Part shown: in pieces, positions 23,541 through 35,102 of the stretch | How positions within the stretch are numbered: position 1 is the first letter of the stretch | How the letters are laid out: the number at the start of each line of letters is the position of its first letter | Source of the DNA: Cavia porcellus | Lineage: Eukaryota; Chordata; Mammalia; Rodentia; Caviidae | Assembly (NCBI RefSeq): GCF_034190915.1 | Contig: NW_026947484.1 | Location: 82,283,982 to 82,347,981, forward strand | Length of the DNA: 64,000 nucleotides | Direction: 5' to 3' | Made by a program: the position numbers and the translations under genes | Notes under the pieces: model-generated | Database searches by the model: none | The model's input: only the letters and a program-made list of their open reading frames with translations | What the model was told of the DNA's origin: nothing

Positions 23541-24067
23541 TATGGGCTAAGTTCAGGCTCAAATCAAGAGAGCCCAGTTCCCACCTCTCCTTTACGGCCT
23601 CCTGCCACTTAAGGCTCCAGTCCTGCCCTTGTTAGCATGGAAGAGAAGTCACCATGCTGGACCAGCCAGGAACTTACTGGCACATTCCACTGTAGTTCAA
23701 GGTCCCCAAACACAAGCCAGTCTCCCTTACACACTTAATAAAACACCTGAGAAGTTTAAAAGCCAATTAGCATAAGCAAAGAACAAAATAATTACTGTAG
23801 TTACAGATAAGACCTAAACCATTACAGACAAGACCTCAAAGTTCAGGAGCAGAAGTTCCTAATCCTATAAAGATCCACTCCACTCCATATAGGACCAGTG
23901 AACTTTCCAAGCCATTTGTGGATTCTTCCTCCATCTAGCTTGAGACTAACATGAATTTTAACATGGTCTTTCTGCCCAACATCACTTTCTGTGGAGAACA
24001 AAGTGTGTTAGAATGAGCTGTGCTTTGCACACCAATCTTACATACTTGAGTTATCAAGAGTAGGGTA
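23541..24067. other. Intron 2 sequence, possible old LTR remains
   Basis: Contains CTTAATAAAACACCTG and CCTATAAAGATCC, which hint at LTR-like signals, but no second copy is available for support. Confidence 0.3.
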
Positions 24068-24157
24068 TGTGGGCTGGGTGGGGTATAATTCAGAGACAGA
24101 GCAATTACTTTGTCTGCATGAGGCCATGAGCTTGATCCCCACCTCCCACAAATACAG
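24068..24157 (+). repeat. ID-type SINE, old
   Basis: GTGGGCTGGGTGGGGTATAATTCAGAGACAGAGC..GAGGCCATGAGCTTGATCCCCACC. Confidence 0.7.
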
Positions 24158-25492
24158 CAGGGTAAGTACTTAGTCATGCTTTTTAAAGCACAAAAGGTAC
24201 AAGAAGCCTATGCCATTCACTCATCCATTGCTCAGCATGACCAAAGTCCCCAGCTAGGAGCCAGGACAGCCTGTGACTAGATAAACAACAAAGTTAAACT
24301 GTTCCTTACTGTGATAAAAATCTAAGACTGTGGGCTTTCTCAACAACCCATGAAAAAAAACATGCCCAGACACTTGGTCTAGTGAGGGACTTGTTCCAAA
24401 TGTTTGTTCCCTGGTTGCCATTTCTCATGACCACTCTTCAAATTTCACGTTGACCAAATATGCACAGGAACCAGTTCAGTGCATTTTGGAACCCAGAATT
24501 CAATATTACCATAGATGATCCTCAGATATCAATGGATAGAAAGAAAAGAAGGGAAACCCCCAAATTACAGATTGACCTATTAATCCATCCTACGCTGAAC
24601 TCGGCAGAACCCAGACTGATCAAACCTAAGACCTCAAATCCTAAGCACACAGTGCCCCCCTACTATCTTTCCCCATTTCTAGAGAAAACATTGTGGGATC
24701 CATAACTCCAAAGTAGCACTTTCTCCCCCTACCTAGCAAGAAAGGTATCATAAAGAGCAACTGTGACATCCAGGCCCTGGGCAGTGCAAAGCTATATGCA
24801 TAAAAAGAAGGGGGAAAAGGTGGCCAGTGTTCCTGAGAGCCAATCACAACCTCATACGTTTCCTCCACCTCAACACCAACAGGCCTAATTCCTGTTAACT
24901 GTTCTTTTGAATGTAAGCTACAACAATACTAGCCAGGGAGGCAGAGACAGAATGACAATGCTAGCATGCATTAAGAACCACATGGAGACAAGCTGTCATC
25001 TTTCCAGGCACCCCAGATGAGAGAACTCAAGCAATCCTTCAGGAACATAAGCAGTAAATTATTTTCCTGCACAGCATCCACTGGCTTCTGACCTTGTTGA
25101 TTCTTCTGCCTCAGAGCATTGCATCATGCCCTGGTCCTAATGAACCAAGAATAGAGATGAAGGGGGCATCTGGTGCTTCATAAAAAAAATTCACAGGTAA
25201 AGACGTGCACTGTTCCTGCTTCCCAGAAATCAGTGATCCTTCCTCTTCCTGTAATTCCACATAAGAATCTAGCAGCAACTCCTTTGACATTTGTGCTTAA
25301 ATTACAAGGCCTTTGAGTGAACTAGTAGATCAAACAAATGCCTCCTAACAGGAAGAAGCCAATTTAGCCATTAAATACTTGATATATAGCTATAACTAGG
25401 TTTTAATCTCCTACATATATGAATTTTCCCAGGAACTAGAAAAATATTATTGAAATGGATGGGGTGGGCCTTGAGTCATGACACATGACACA
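24158..25492. other. Intron 2 sequence, no feature recognised
   Basis: An open frame at 24460-24705 (MHRNQFSAFWNPEFNI..) has no family I recognise, no coding neighbour and no splice context; I treat it as chance. Confidence 0.45.
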
Positions 25493-25650
25493 GCCAGGCA
25501 TGGTGGTGCACGCCTATAATCCCAGGGTTTGGAAGGTTGAGGTAGGAGCGTCACCATGCATTTGAGGACAGTTGGGGAGATATAATAAAGTCAAGGCCAG
25601 CCTCAACTGCATAGGGAGACCCTGTCTCCAAAAAAGAAAAGATGCACAGC
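25493..25650 (+). repeat. B1-type SINE
   Basis: AGCCAGGCATGGTGGTGCACGCCTATAATCCCAG..TCAAGGCCAGCCTCAACTGCATAGGGAGACCCTGTCTCC, then a short CA run. Confidence 0.9.
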
Positions 25651-27956
25651 ACACACACACATATGCACAAAACTCATTTTTAACCCAATACTTCAAACAC
25701 AACCCTACATTTTTTTAATTATATGGAAAATTTACCCATGTTTTGCTTTTGCTACTTTTAAAATCTAACCTGCTATGTCTAAAATTCTACACAGTGCTTA
25801 TATTATGCTATCGCTTGTATTTTAAAAAGAACTAATACATATACTGGCATGCTTGTATTGAACAGACTCTTATAATTCACAAAAAACTGAGGTTAGGAAG
25901 TCCTCCCTTTCCCCACATATCTTTTTGTGCTTTTGCGTTTAAGACAATGTCTCTATATTATTCACAAATTACACTACAGTGTTATGCCTACAACAAAACA
26001 CCTCTCAGGAAACGTGTACAGATGCAGGGTCCTGTAGGTGACACCATTTCCTGGCAGGCCAATGAGCTGAGCTTTCTGCAGAGTGGCCACTGGCCAGGGG
26101 CAGAGCCTCCCTCCCGTACCTGCACTCTGTGCACTGGCCAGGGTGCCACGAAAAGGTCTCCAGGGAAACCCTCAGCACTGAAAACTAACACACTCATGTT
26201 TGAATCTGTTCAGACAATGTCACCAGTTTGAGAAAAGCCTTTCTCTGGCAGAGGCTCAGGAGGAAAGCTGGGGCTGAAGATAGTTTGGATAGATTTTTCT
26301 TGCCAACATGCAAATACTGTTGCTTCAAAGCTGTGCAGGACACTCGGGTGGTGCCTGGGTGGGTACTGCTCAAAATAAACTGACAATCGATGATGATATA
26401 TGGAAGATTTTCTGATATTTCCAAGGGGAAGCCAGAATTGGGGTACAAAGACCATCCTATTGTTTCATCCTTCCTTGCTCTCACCGGCCTTTCCAGCACC
26501 CCTTTCTTTTCCTCAGAGTGCTTCGTTTCACCCACCTTCCCCAGTGTACACCCTGCTACTGTCAAGTTTCTTCCCTGGGCAGAAGAGGGTTTCATGGCCA
26601 AAGTCTGCTCACTCATAGAATTGGTTTATGCCAGAAAACCAAACCACACTATATGTTCAGCACAAAACAGAATGGAAACTTCACACTGAAAATCCACAGG
26701 GACTGGCAGAGGGCAGCAAGTGTGGGCATTGGCCAGGGCAGCAGAATGGCACAGATCTGACCTGCAGCTCAGACTCCCCTCACCTAGTTCTGCCCGCTCT
26801 TCCCATCTTCCTGCTTAGACAATTAGTAAACTGCCCGAGTCCTCCATCCTCACAGGCCAGGGGCTCCTAGGCCACCTCCGCCGGAAGGAACTGAAGCTCC
26901 TCGTCTGTGTGGGAGGAGGAGGCTGCTCAGTCATCCTGCTCACATAAAAGACACCATTCCTGTCACCATCCCACCAGCAGCTAAGATCAACAGCGAAGCC
27001 ACAGGGAAGCAGGGATGAGAACATCAGGTCTGTTTTGCTCCTTACACTTGAATTCTCCGGTCTGTGGGAGGCCTCCATAGCCTCTTTTCACTTCACCTAG
27101 GAAAGCTTCCTAAGAAAACAGAGAAACACTGCACTTCCTAATATTTATCATGTTATCAGGCCAAATGGTTATTGTGAAATGAAAATCTGAGGATTTGTTT
27201 TTCCTCCTTGCTGCCTGGTGGGTACATTGTTATGGCCTGCAGAAAAAGAACAAGAAAAGGAAAGTATGTTCTAAGAATCTAACTGGAACAATCCACATAT
27301 CTTGTTTAAGGGAAAGATGATTTTTTAATAGATTGAAAGTCATATGGTCAATCCAAGATCTCACTAAATAGTGGGATACTAGGCACATAGTAGGTGCTCA
27401 GAAAACAGAGAATTGACACGCCTGCAATAAATACTGACCTGAGGTCTCACACACAGACAGTTCAGCAGTCCTGATAACTGAACCATCACAAAATAAATAA
27501 ACGACAAATCAATGTACAAATTGTTCTTACGTTTGGTTTAACTGAATTTCCAAAACAAGAGCTTCAAGGAAACACTCAGAAGTGGAAAACTGCCACTATT
27601 AAAAAAGTTTTTGTCTCCCAGTGTGAGACACTGAAAGAAAAAAAAAATACATTATATATATATGATAATTAATACTGATTTCTCCTAGTTCATTGAAAAG
27701 AATGATTTGTGCTAATATTGTTTAGACAATTAAATGCAAATATCTTCTACTGTTTGTGATTTAAAGAAAAATACACAATGTATTCATCACTGTTAACCAC
27801 TAATGGTGTTTTGAAATTTTATTTTTTTCTCTTTAAAATAAAGTTTTGTGTAATAATGTAGAGACTATAATTTCAATTTTCATAGATTTTTATTCTCATT
27901 GTTTAATTAACTAGTATTTAAATAGGCATTGACAATTCTGATTAAAATTCTCAGTC
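25651..27956. other. Intron 2 sequence, no feature recognised
   Basis: About 2.3 kb without a dispersed repeat that I can see, which stands out in this window. 26.0-27.1 kb has moderate GC and overlapping open frames on both strands without any known domain. Confidence 0.5.
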
Positions 27957-28108
27957 TGTGTAGGGCGTGATGGTACACACGTGTAATCCTAGCATTTGGG
28001 AGGTTGAGGCAAGAAAATCGCCATGGTTCAGCCTGGGCTACATAGTGAGTTCAAAACCACCTGAACTACACAGCAAGACCCTCCCTCCCTCCAACACACA
28101 CACAAAAG
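27957..28108 (+). repeat. B1-type SINE
   Basis: GTAGGGCGTGATGGTACACACGTGTAATCCTAGCATTTGGG..CAGCCTGGGCTACATAGTGAGTTC..GCAAGACCCTCCCTCC. Confidence 0.85.
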
Positions 28109-30067
28109 TTCTTGTTATGCATTTTGTATTCTGGGCTTAATAAGCAAAACCAACCTGAGTTATCAAAATGAGGTTAAATGTATTCACTGATCCTATAACT
28201 GATACTGACTAAAGCAAGGCCCAGTGAAACTGGAAAGATGACGTAAAGAACACAGACCTACAGTAAGCTGCTCACAGCTTTGTTGCCCAGCACCTGCCCC
28301 AAAGCCCAAGTCAGACCCTCGCTCCTGTTACCCTGATCACTGAGCCTCCGAGTACAGTGCCCATGGGGCTGTCCTGTCTCTCCACGAGCCCAGCTGACCT
28401 GAGCTGACTAGTGGACCTTGGCACCTGATTTTGCCAATTCTTAACTTCAGCTGAAGTCAGTCACCATATTGCTCTCTTTCTGCTAAATGGTCACTAAATG
28501 ATACCAGAGAGGAGAACCTGGTCCTAATGCACCTTTCAAATCCACTGTCCAGTCTCAGCAGGTCCTCTACTGGGCTGACCTCAGATGTACCTCAGCTCTT
28601 GGGAAACCCCACTCGCCCTAAGACAAAGACTCTCCCTTCCTACCTTGCAGGCTGAGTGCCTCAGACAGGCAGCCTCTCAAGTGCTGCCACCGTGGAGGGG
28701 CCACTAAATTTATGTGGACTTCCTTTGTTCTCACACCTGACAAAGGTCTAGAATATAGCACTGGAGTTACAACTACCTGCTGAAAATGTGTTACAGTGAC
28801 TTTATCTCAGGCCACTCTGCCCGCATCCTCTTTGTGCTCGGATCCCCAGCATCCTGGTTTCCACTTCCTATACTCCTCCTGGGAATGTCACTCACGCCCA
28901 TTCACTTACTCTGAAGATTCACTGAATCTGCAACTTCCCCTCTTCGCTCTTCAGCTCTGCACACGACTCTCCCACACTTGCTTCCACCAACATCTCCAAC
29001 TGAGTTCTGCTTATGCAGGACTCCACCTCTCCTTCCTTCAGGACCATCGTCTTGTTCCCTCTCCCTTTCTGGAAGATGATATCAGCACCCCTACAAAACA
29101 CGCAGCCTAGAAACCGACAGCCACACCTACAACCTCTCAGGATCAACCATCACTTTTGTGGGAAACCACAGCCCACAGCCACAGACTGAGCCCTTGAGAA
29201 CTGGCATAAATCTTGTGAGACAGGATACGCCCCACATGGTGCCTTCAGCTGGCATGCTGAAACTTTCTTTTCTCAGATCTGTGCTGCAGTAGAGGAGAAC
29301 CTCTTTGAGCTTTCAACTATAATAATAACAGCCCGGGTGTGGCACGTGTGCCATACATTCACCACCACTGCTGTGTACCACCTCCTTTCTCTCTCTCCCT
29401 CCCACTCGGGTCAGACCTGCATTAGCCTGAAGGTTTCTCTGCCTTTACCACTCCCACCTTCAGTATATGTCATATGTATCTAAAACTGCCCTGGAGTCCT
29501 TAACACTGCACATATGAACTCACCAACGATCTCCCAGCTGGCTTCCCAGCCTCTGAGCCTGGGGCCCCCTATACATACAGTATGAATCTTATCTCTGCCT
29601 TCTGTAATGACTTTGAAGTCTCCCTGTTACTTAGAGGAAGGGGCCCCTTATGCTTCTGAGCCCTTCCAACTGTGGTCTCACACCTTCTGCGATTTTCCAT
29701 GCTCTTCTGTAACTTAACAGTCCACTCACCCTCCCTCCAATAACCACATATTTCCAGTCCTATGGCTGTGATGCCACAACCTCAGCCAGATAACACATCC
29801 CATCTGCAAAACCACAGGACTATTCTGTATTAATATCTTTGTCAGGTATAATCCATAGTCGGGGACCACCTCTTTAGTATCTCTGACTCCCAGAGGCTTG
29901 TATAGCCAGTGCCTAAAGCAGTTATCTTCCATGGAAGCCTCTTGGTGTGTGTGGAATGGAAACCAAGAAAGCTACAGCAGCGGATTCGGTAATAGCAGTT
30001 CAACAAATTGGCAACATTAGTTCATAAACCAAAAGGCTGAGTAGTCTAGGGCGTTTCATGTATAGGC
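28109..30067. other. Intron 2 sequence, no feature recognised
   Basis: About 2 kb of unique-looking, mid-GC sequence with no recognised gene or repeat. Confidence 0.5.
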
Positions 30068-30135
30068 AAATGGTGCTATGCACACCAACAGTCCTCAAGG
30101 ACAACATAAGATTTACAACGCAGCGTAGCGGATTT
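30068..30135 (+). repeat. Left arm of a perfect 68-bp inverted repeat
   Basis: Begins AAATGGTGCTATGCACACCA and ends CAGCGTAGCGGATTT. Its exact reverse complement lies at 31405-31472. Identity stops sharply at both edges. It matches no SINE, LINE or LTR elsewhere in the window. Confidence 0.95.
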
Positions 30136-30185
30136 CACCCTGATAGCTCTAGTTACATAGAATTCATTGTAACTTAAGATAGAGA

Positions 30186-30328
30186 ATGTCACGGTGTGAT
30201 GGCACACAATTATAATCCCGGCACTGGAAGGCTGAAGCAGGAGGACTGTAGTTCAGGTTCAGCCTGGGCTTAGCAGCAAGTCTGAGGCTAGTCTGGGTTA
30301 CGTACTTATCTAAAAAGACAGAGAAGGA
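30186..30328 (+). repeat. B1-type SINE, old
   Basis: GTCACGGTGTGATGGCACACAATTATAATCCCGGCACTGG..TCAGCCTGGGCTTAGC. Lies between the inverted repeat arms. Confidence 0.75.
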
Positions 30329-30770
30329 GAGAGAGAGTATGTACACATCTGGACACAGGTAGCTTCATGAATGTGTCTGCAGGCACTGAAAACTATTCTG
30401 GATGACACAGTGGTGGAAACAGATTATAAAGTCTCCAAATTCCCAGAATATATAACACCAAGACTGAACCCTTACGCAAACTACGAACTTGGGGTGGTGA
30501 TGTAGTAATTAATACAGGTCCACCAAATGACGGGACATGTTACTAATGGGGATGTCTGTAGGGGATTCTCTGTACGTTCTGCTCAATTTGGCAATAAACC
30601 TGAAAGACTTCTTAAAAAGTGAATTCTATTTAAAAAAAAAAAAAACCTTTCTTCTACAAATTTGTTTACAGCACACTCCCAAAATTCACAGGGTTTACTT
30701 TCTAGAATACCCACGAATTGTGAAAAACTGGGAATTACAGATACAGTCAGAAAAATGCCTATTTTAGTTA

Positions 30771-30942
30771 GCCACGCATGGTGGTGCATGCCTGTAATGC
30801 CACCATTTGGGAGGCTGAGACAGGAGGATCGCTGCAAGTTCAAGATCAGCCTGGACTACAAAGTAGCTCAAGACCAAGCTGAACTGCATAGTGAGACCCT
30901 GTCTCAAGAAGACAAAAAAAAAAAGAAAGAAAGAAAGATGTT
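30771..30942 (+). repeat. B1-type SINE
   Basis: CCACGCATGGTGGTGCATGCCTGTAATGCCACC..TGAACTGCATAGTGAGACCCTGTCTCAAGAAGAC with an AAAG tail. Also between the inverted repeat arms. Confidence 0.9.
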
Positions 30943-31404
30943 TGTTTTTATAGTTTAAACTCTCAATATGCTACGTCTTCCACAGTTATGCCACTTTGTA
31001 AAATACTGTACTAATAAAGCGTTAGAAGGTGCAGGGCATTTTGGTGGCATCTTAGGAAGAATAAAACTAAGAACACTGGTGAGAGCTACGCGTGGTACAG
31101 CACCCTGCTATGTTAGGGGTGCGGTACATCTGGCGTAGCAGCCAATCAGCAGAAAGGAGAACTGAGTAACACTCTAGGACTGGCTATGTGAAAACCGCCT
31201 GCCAAAAACAGTGACAGAGATATTTACCATTTCCATCAAGTTTGACATTCCAGGTTTCCACAAACAATGATTAGTTAGGCTCTAAGGAAAAATCTGCATG
31301 CCACTGAGCCCCCAAACTCTGAACCGTGACTTTGTGGGGGTACACTGTGCGCATCTCCCTTCCAAAGTTGAAAATGAATTCTTCTTCCCTCAATGACTGA
31401 CTAT

Positions 31405-31472
31405 AAATCCGCTACGCTGCGTTGTAAATCTTATGTTGTCCTTGAGGACTGTTGGTGTGCATAGCACCATTT
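31405..31472 (-). repeat. Right arm of a perfect 68-bp inverted repeat
   Basis: Begins AAATCCGCTACGCTGCGTTG and ends GCATAGCACCATTT, the exact reverse complement of 30068-30135. The arms are separated by 1269 bp. No target-site duplication is visible outside either arm. Confidence 0.95.
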
Positions 31473-31919
31473 GTGTAAGTGAAGTTATGGAACTGCAGAG
31501 GCTGGGCCATGAAAAGGACAGCTTGTGGCTCGCATGGACTCAGCTGCCATTCCATGAGGGTGCTCAAGCAGCTTCTAGAGAGATCCATGTCCATGAGTTC
31601 AGTGAAGGGCCACCCAGTGTGACCCTAACCTCAGGAGACTCCTGGCCAGAACCACCAGCTGCTCTAGAACCCATGGCCAACAGAAACTGGGAGCACAGTA
31701 CACACTATTGTTTTAACCACTGAACTGGTATTAACTTCTCATCTGGTAAAAGACAATCTATACCATGGCTTTTCTGTAAGAGTCAATATTAAAAAGTGGC
31801 AACATTTAAGACTCCAGTGAAGACAGCTGTACAACAATACTGAAGTACTTTCCTAGGTATGCTGTGCACACGGCAGTTTGTCATCTCTTAGCAAATGAAC
31901 TTCTTTCAAGGTTTTTCCT

Positions 31920-32125
31920 TTTTTTTTAAATTTTCTTTTCCTGAGAGTGTCTCATGTAGTTCAGCCTGGCCTCAAACTGTACCAACCTATTGCCTCAGCT
32001 TCCTGAGTGCTGGGATTACAAGATGTGTACCACCACACTCCGGCTTTTTATTTTTTCTTTAAGTCAGGGTCTTACTAGTAGTTCAGGCTCTCCCAGGGCA
32101 GTATTTCAGGCATGCACTACCACCT
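31920..32125 (-). repeat. B1-type SINE, antisense, plus a second antisense fragment
   Basis: CTGAGAGTGTCTCATGTAGTTCAGCCTGGCCTC..CTGAGTGCTGGGATTACAAGATGTGTACCACCACACTCCGGC, followed by AAGTCAGGGTCTTACTAGTAGTTCAGG..GCATGCACTACCACC. Confidence 0.8.
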
Positions 32126-32399
32126 CCAATTTTTTTCTTTCTCTTATAGCATATTTAGGAAAACACACAAAAAAACAAAGTCAATGTGAAAATATCATTT
32201 TTGTTTTTAATAATTTCAAGTACTATTTCAGAAATCTGTTTTTTTACCCAATTTCATATATCATTTGTCTATTTCATACCACTCATGACATTTTATCCTT
32301 GGTTCTTATGGTACTTGGAACTTTTTAACCTTCAGATTCAACATAATAAGGAGGTTAAGATAGAAGCTTCTTGCGTACAGTAGTGATCTTGTTTATTCT

Positions 32400-32765
32400 A
32401 ATATACAAAGTGTGATCAAAAACTACAGTGAATGCTTAAATTTGTTAAAAAAAATTATTAGTGTAAAAGACACACTGCCATTAATCCCCTGTAAGAAATC
32501 CCCAGCAGGCTGCTTTGAACACATTTTAGCCCAATACTCTGGCCACTTCCTGAAGCAGTTCTGGAACTATCTTGCATGAGTGCCCTTAGTTGCTATGGTG
32601 GTACCTCAACATCCTGAATTGATTAAAACGTTCACCTCTCATAGTCATCCTGACTTTGGGGAAGAGCCAGAAACTGCACCGTGCCAGAGCCAGTGAACCA
32701 AGTACATGAGGACACACTGCAATGTTTTTGACAGAAATTGCCACAGAAGATTGATTAATGTGGGG
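32400..32765 (-). mobile_element. Mariner-type DNA transposon remnant, copy 1
   Basis: Shares with 48075-48400 the block GACACA(C/T)TGCCATTAATCCCC..GCTTTGAACAC..TAGCCCA(A/C)..TTCACCT..GAGGAAGAGC-like. The complement encodes the C-terminal end typical of mariner transposases (residues near a GEYFEG-type ending) in a broken frame. GTGATCAAAAACTACAGTGA sits at the left edge. Confidence 0.55.
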
Positions 32766-32786
32766 TGATCAAAAAATACAGTGATA

Positions 32787-32789
<3 letters not shown>

Positions 32790-32826
<37 letters not shown>
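32790..32826. repeat. (TG)n microsatellite
   Basis: About 18 uninterrupted TG units, placed between a mariner end and a B1. Confidence 0.95.
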
Positions 32827-32829
<3 letters not shown>

Positions 32830-32972
32830 TCTTTTTGAGATAGGGTCTTGCTATGCAGTCAGGCTGGCCTTGAGCTCACTTTGTAGCCCAGGCTGGTCTT
32901 AAACTTGCAATGATCCTCCTGCCTCAGTCTCCAGAGTGCTGGGATTATAGGTCTGAGCCACCACACCCAACC
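32830..32972 (-). repeat. B1-type SINE, antisense
   Basis: CTTTTTGAGATAGGGTCTTGCTATGCAGTCAGGCTGGCCTTGAGCTCAC..GTGCTGGGATTATAGGTCTGAGCCACCACACCC. Confidence 0.9.
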
Positions 32973-32979
32973 ATGTTAA

Positions 32980-33065
32980 AAATTATTATAGTATAAGACA
33001 CTGTCATTAACCTCCCTCCAAATATTCCCCTTTGCTTTGAACTCTTACCTCATTGTTCGTGGCAA
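32980..33065 (-). mobile_element. Mariner-type remnant, second partial copy
   Basis: ATAGTATAAGACACTGTCATTAACC..CCCCTTTGCTTTGAAC repeats the left part of the 32.4 kb remnant. Together with GTGATCAAAAAATACAGTGA at 32766 it looks like a second, truncated element split by the TG run and a B1. Confidence 0.45.
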
Positions 33066-33144
33066 TGTAACTTTAACTCTAGTAAGTTTTTCTAATTTAA
33101 ACATGCACTGTATATTTCCCCTGCACCTCACAACAGTAGAGTCA

Positions 33145-33293
33145 GCTTGTGTGGTAGTACACACCTGTAATCCTGGCAGCGGGGGGCTGATGCAGGAAGT
33201 TTGCCATGAGTTTGAGGTCAGTTTGGGCTACATCGTTAGTTCAAGGCAAACTTGGACTACAGAAGCAAGATCCTGTCTCAAAAAGACAAAATA
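33145..33293 (+). repeat. B1-type SINE
   Basis: GCTTGTGTGGTAGTACACACCTGTAATCCTGGC..AAGCAAGATCCTGTCTCAAAAAGAC. Confidence 0.85.
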
Positions 33294-33295
33294 GT

Positions 33296-33440
33296 CGGGC
33301 TTGGTAGCACACACCTGTAATCTCAGCACTTAGGAGGCTGAGGCAGGAGGATCCCTGTGAGTGGAGACCAGCCTGGGCCACATAGTGATCTAGGCCAGTC
33401 TGAACTACATAGTGGGACCCTGTCAGACAAAAAATAAAGG
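33296..33440 (+). repeat. B1-type SINE
   Basis: GTCGGGCTTGGTAGCACACACCTGTAATCTCAGCACTTAGGAGGCTGAGG..GTGGGACCCTGTCAGAC. Inserted directly behind the previous B1. Confidence 0.9.
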
Positions 33441-33789
33441 ACAAAATAACAATAATTACAAAAAGATGTAAGCACAAGAATGAATTCTACCATGAGGGAC
33501 TAAAAATATAAATGGACAATGGCCAGGACATATTTAAAAATAGAACTTTCACCCATAGTCTGTCCAGGAAACTAACACCCTTATCTACAGTAAACAACCC
33601 AGGAGGTCAGCCTGCCATCCCTAGTGACAAGTAAAGAAATTGAAGAAGAACTTTCATAACAACTGGCTCAAAATGGCCAGGACTTCATGAGCCAGCAGCT
33701 CCCTTTATTTATATTCCATTTTGGATTTAAGATGAATGGGACAAAACCATACATGTACCATAGACGAATCACATCAAACACACTATTGT

Positions 33790-33965
33790 GGGGAGGGCAC
33801 AGTACTTCGGACTGAACCTACAGTCTTTGCACTGAGCTACTGAGTTACATCCCCAATCCTTTTTACTTCTTTAATTTTGAGACAAAGATGTTGCTAAATT
33901 GCAGTTTCCCAAGCTGGGCTCAAACTCATGATCCTCACAGGCGAGCACCCCTATACCCGGCCACA
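33790..33965 (-). repeat. B1-ID heterodimeric SINE, antisense
   Basis: An antisense ID part (CAGTACTTCGGACTGAACC..GAGCTACTGAGTTACATCCCCAATCC) is followed by an antisense B1 (TTGAGACAAAGATGTTGCTAAATTGC..CTCAAACTCATGATCC..CCCGGCC). Confidence 0.65.
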
Positions 33966-34921
33966 TCCTCTGTAGTGGGCCATCCTATAGCATCTCTGCC
34001 AGCAGCCTCCCTCCAGAGCATACCTGAAGCCTTCACTTTTTCCACTCCAAAGCTTTCCTCTCTGCCAAAATTCAAGTCTCACTCTTCCTGTAGCAAGGTC
34101 AGAATAAACAGGCCTTGGCTTTTCTCAACTAGTTAACCTTTCTTTCTGCAGTTCTTTCATAAAAGTCTATTTTAGTTTTAAGAATGATGATTTTGATCAG
34201 TAGGAAAGGAGTGAGTCAGGAATGGCCAGGGGAGAGCCCAGATATACACTGAGGACCTGCTGGGGCACACAGCCCCACTCCAGGTGCCCTGAGGTCAGAC
34301 AAGGGAGTGCAGAACCAGATGGGGTGATAGAGTTACCACCTGCGGCCACATTACACAACACCCCTGCCCTATCACAGCCCTACATTAACCATTTATTAAA
34401 AACCACTATGAAACAATCAGTCCCAGAACACTCTGTCCTCAAAAGTTCATCTGAAGTCTCACTCTGACAGCTCAGCTGTTCATCCTTAGCTGGGTAGTTT
34501 GAACACTGGGGAGGTTACCTTCTCCTCCCTCTTCCAAAACATGTCCATGGAAAGCAGTGCTCGGTTTTGTGTAAACTTTAATCCTCGTGGCTTTTTTTAA
34601 AGTTAGTTCACTCTAGTTCCGTCTGGCTACTATGAGATGACCTCAGAAAAGACTACACAGAGAGGCGTGTTATAGCCTAAGTGACTGGCTCCGTTCAGAA
34701 AGCATTTTGCTTGATATGTATTAATCACAAAGCTAAGACAGGACTGCAGAAAATCCACACTGTAATGAAAGCTAAAATCACCCATGATGGCACCTAAGGA
34801 ACCAATGCTTCCACTGATATATATCCTTCTAGACTTTTTTAGGGGGCTGCGAATGGGGAAAGGAAAATTCACCTGAACTAGGTTAAACTGCTTTTCTTTC
34901 TTGGTTTTATTTTTTGTTTAA
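33966..34921. other. Intron 2 sequence, no feature recognised
   Basis: No gene or repeat signature recognised. Confidence 0.45.
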
Positions 34922-35102
34922 TTTGGCACACTAGGGATTAAACCCAGGACCATCACACTGAATTATAGCCCAGCCCTTACTTTTAATTTTGAGACAGGGT
35001 CTCACAAGTGACTAAGTTGCCTGGGATGGTCTCAAACTTTCTATCTTCCTGCCTCAACCTCCCAGGGTGCTGGGATTAAAATGTGCACCATCATGCCCGC
35101 TT
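34922..35102 (-). repeat. B1-ID heterodimeric SINE, antisense
   Basis: ID part GGCACACTAGGGATTAAACCCAGGACC..TTATAGCCCAGCCC joined through TTTTAATTTTGAGACAGGGTCTC to a B1 part ending GGTGCTGGGATTAAAATGTGCACCATCATGCCC. The clearest example of the dimer. Confidence 0.8.

Noticed and set aside
24460..24705. Open frame MHRNQFSAFW.. in intron 2
   Set aside because: No family recognised and no second copy; most likely chance.
26194..26616. 140-residue minus-strand open frame
   Set aside because: No recognisable domain, no splice or promoter context, competing frames on both strands.
30068..31472. Inverted repeat as terminal repeats of a DNA transposon
   Set aside because: No target-site duplication outside the arms and the spacer is ordinary intron with two B1s; kept as a finding but not called a transposon.
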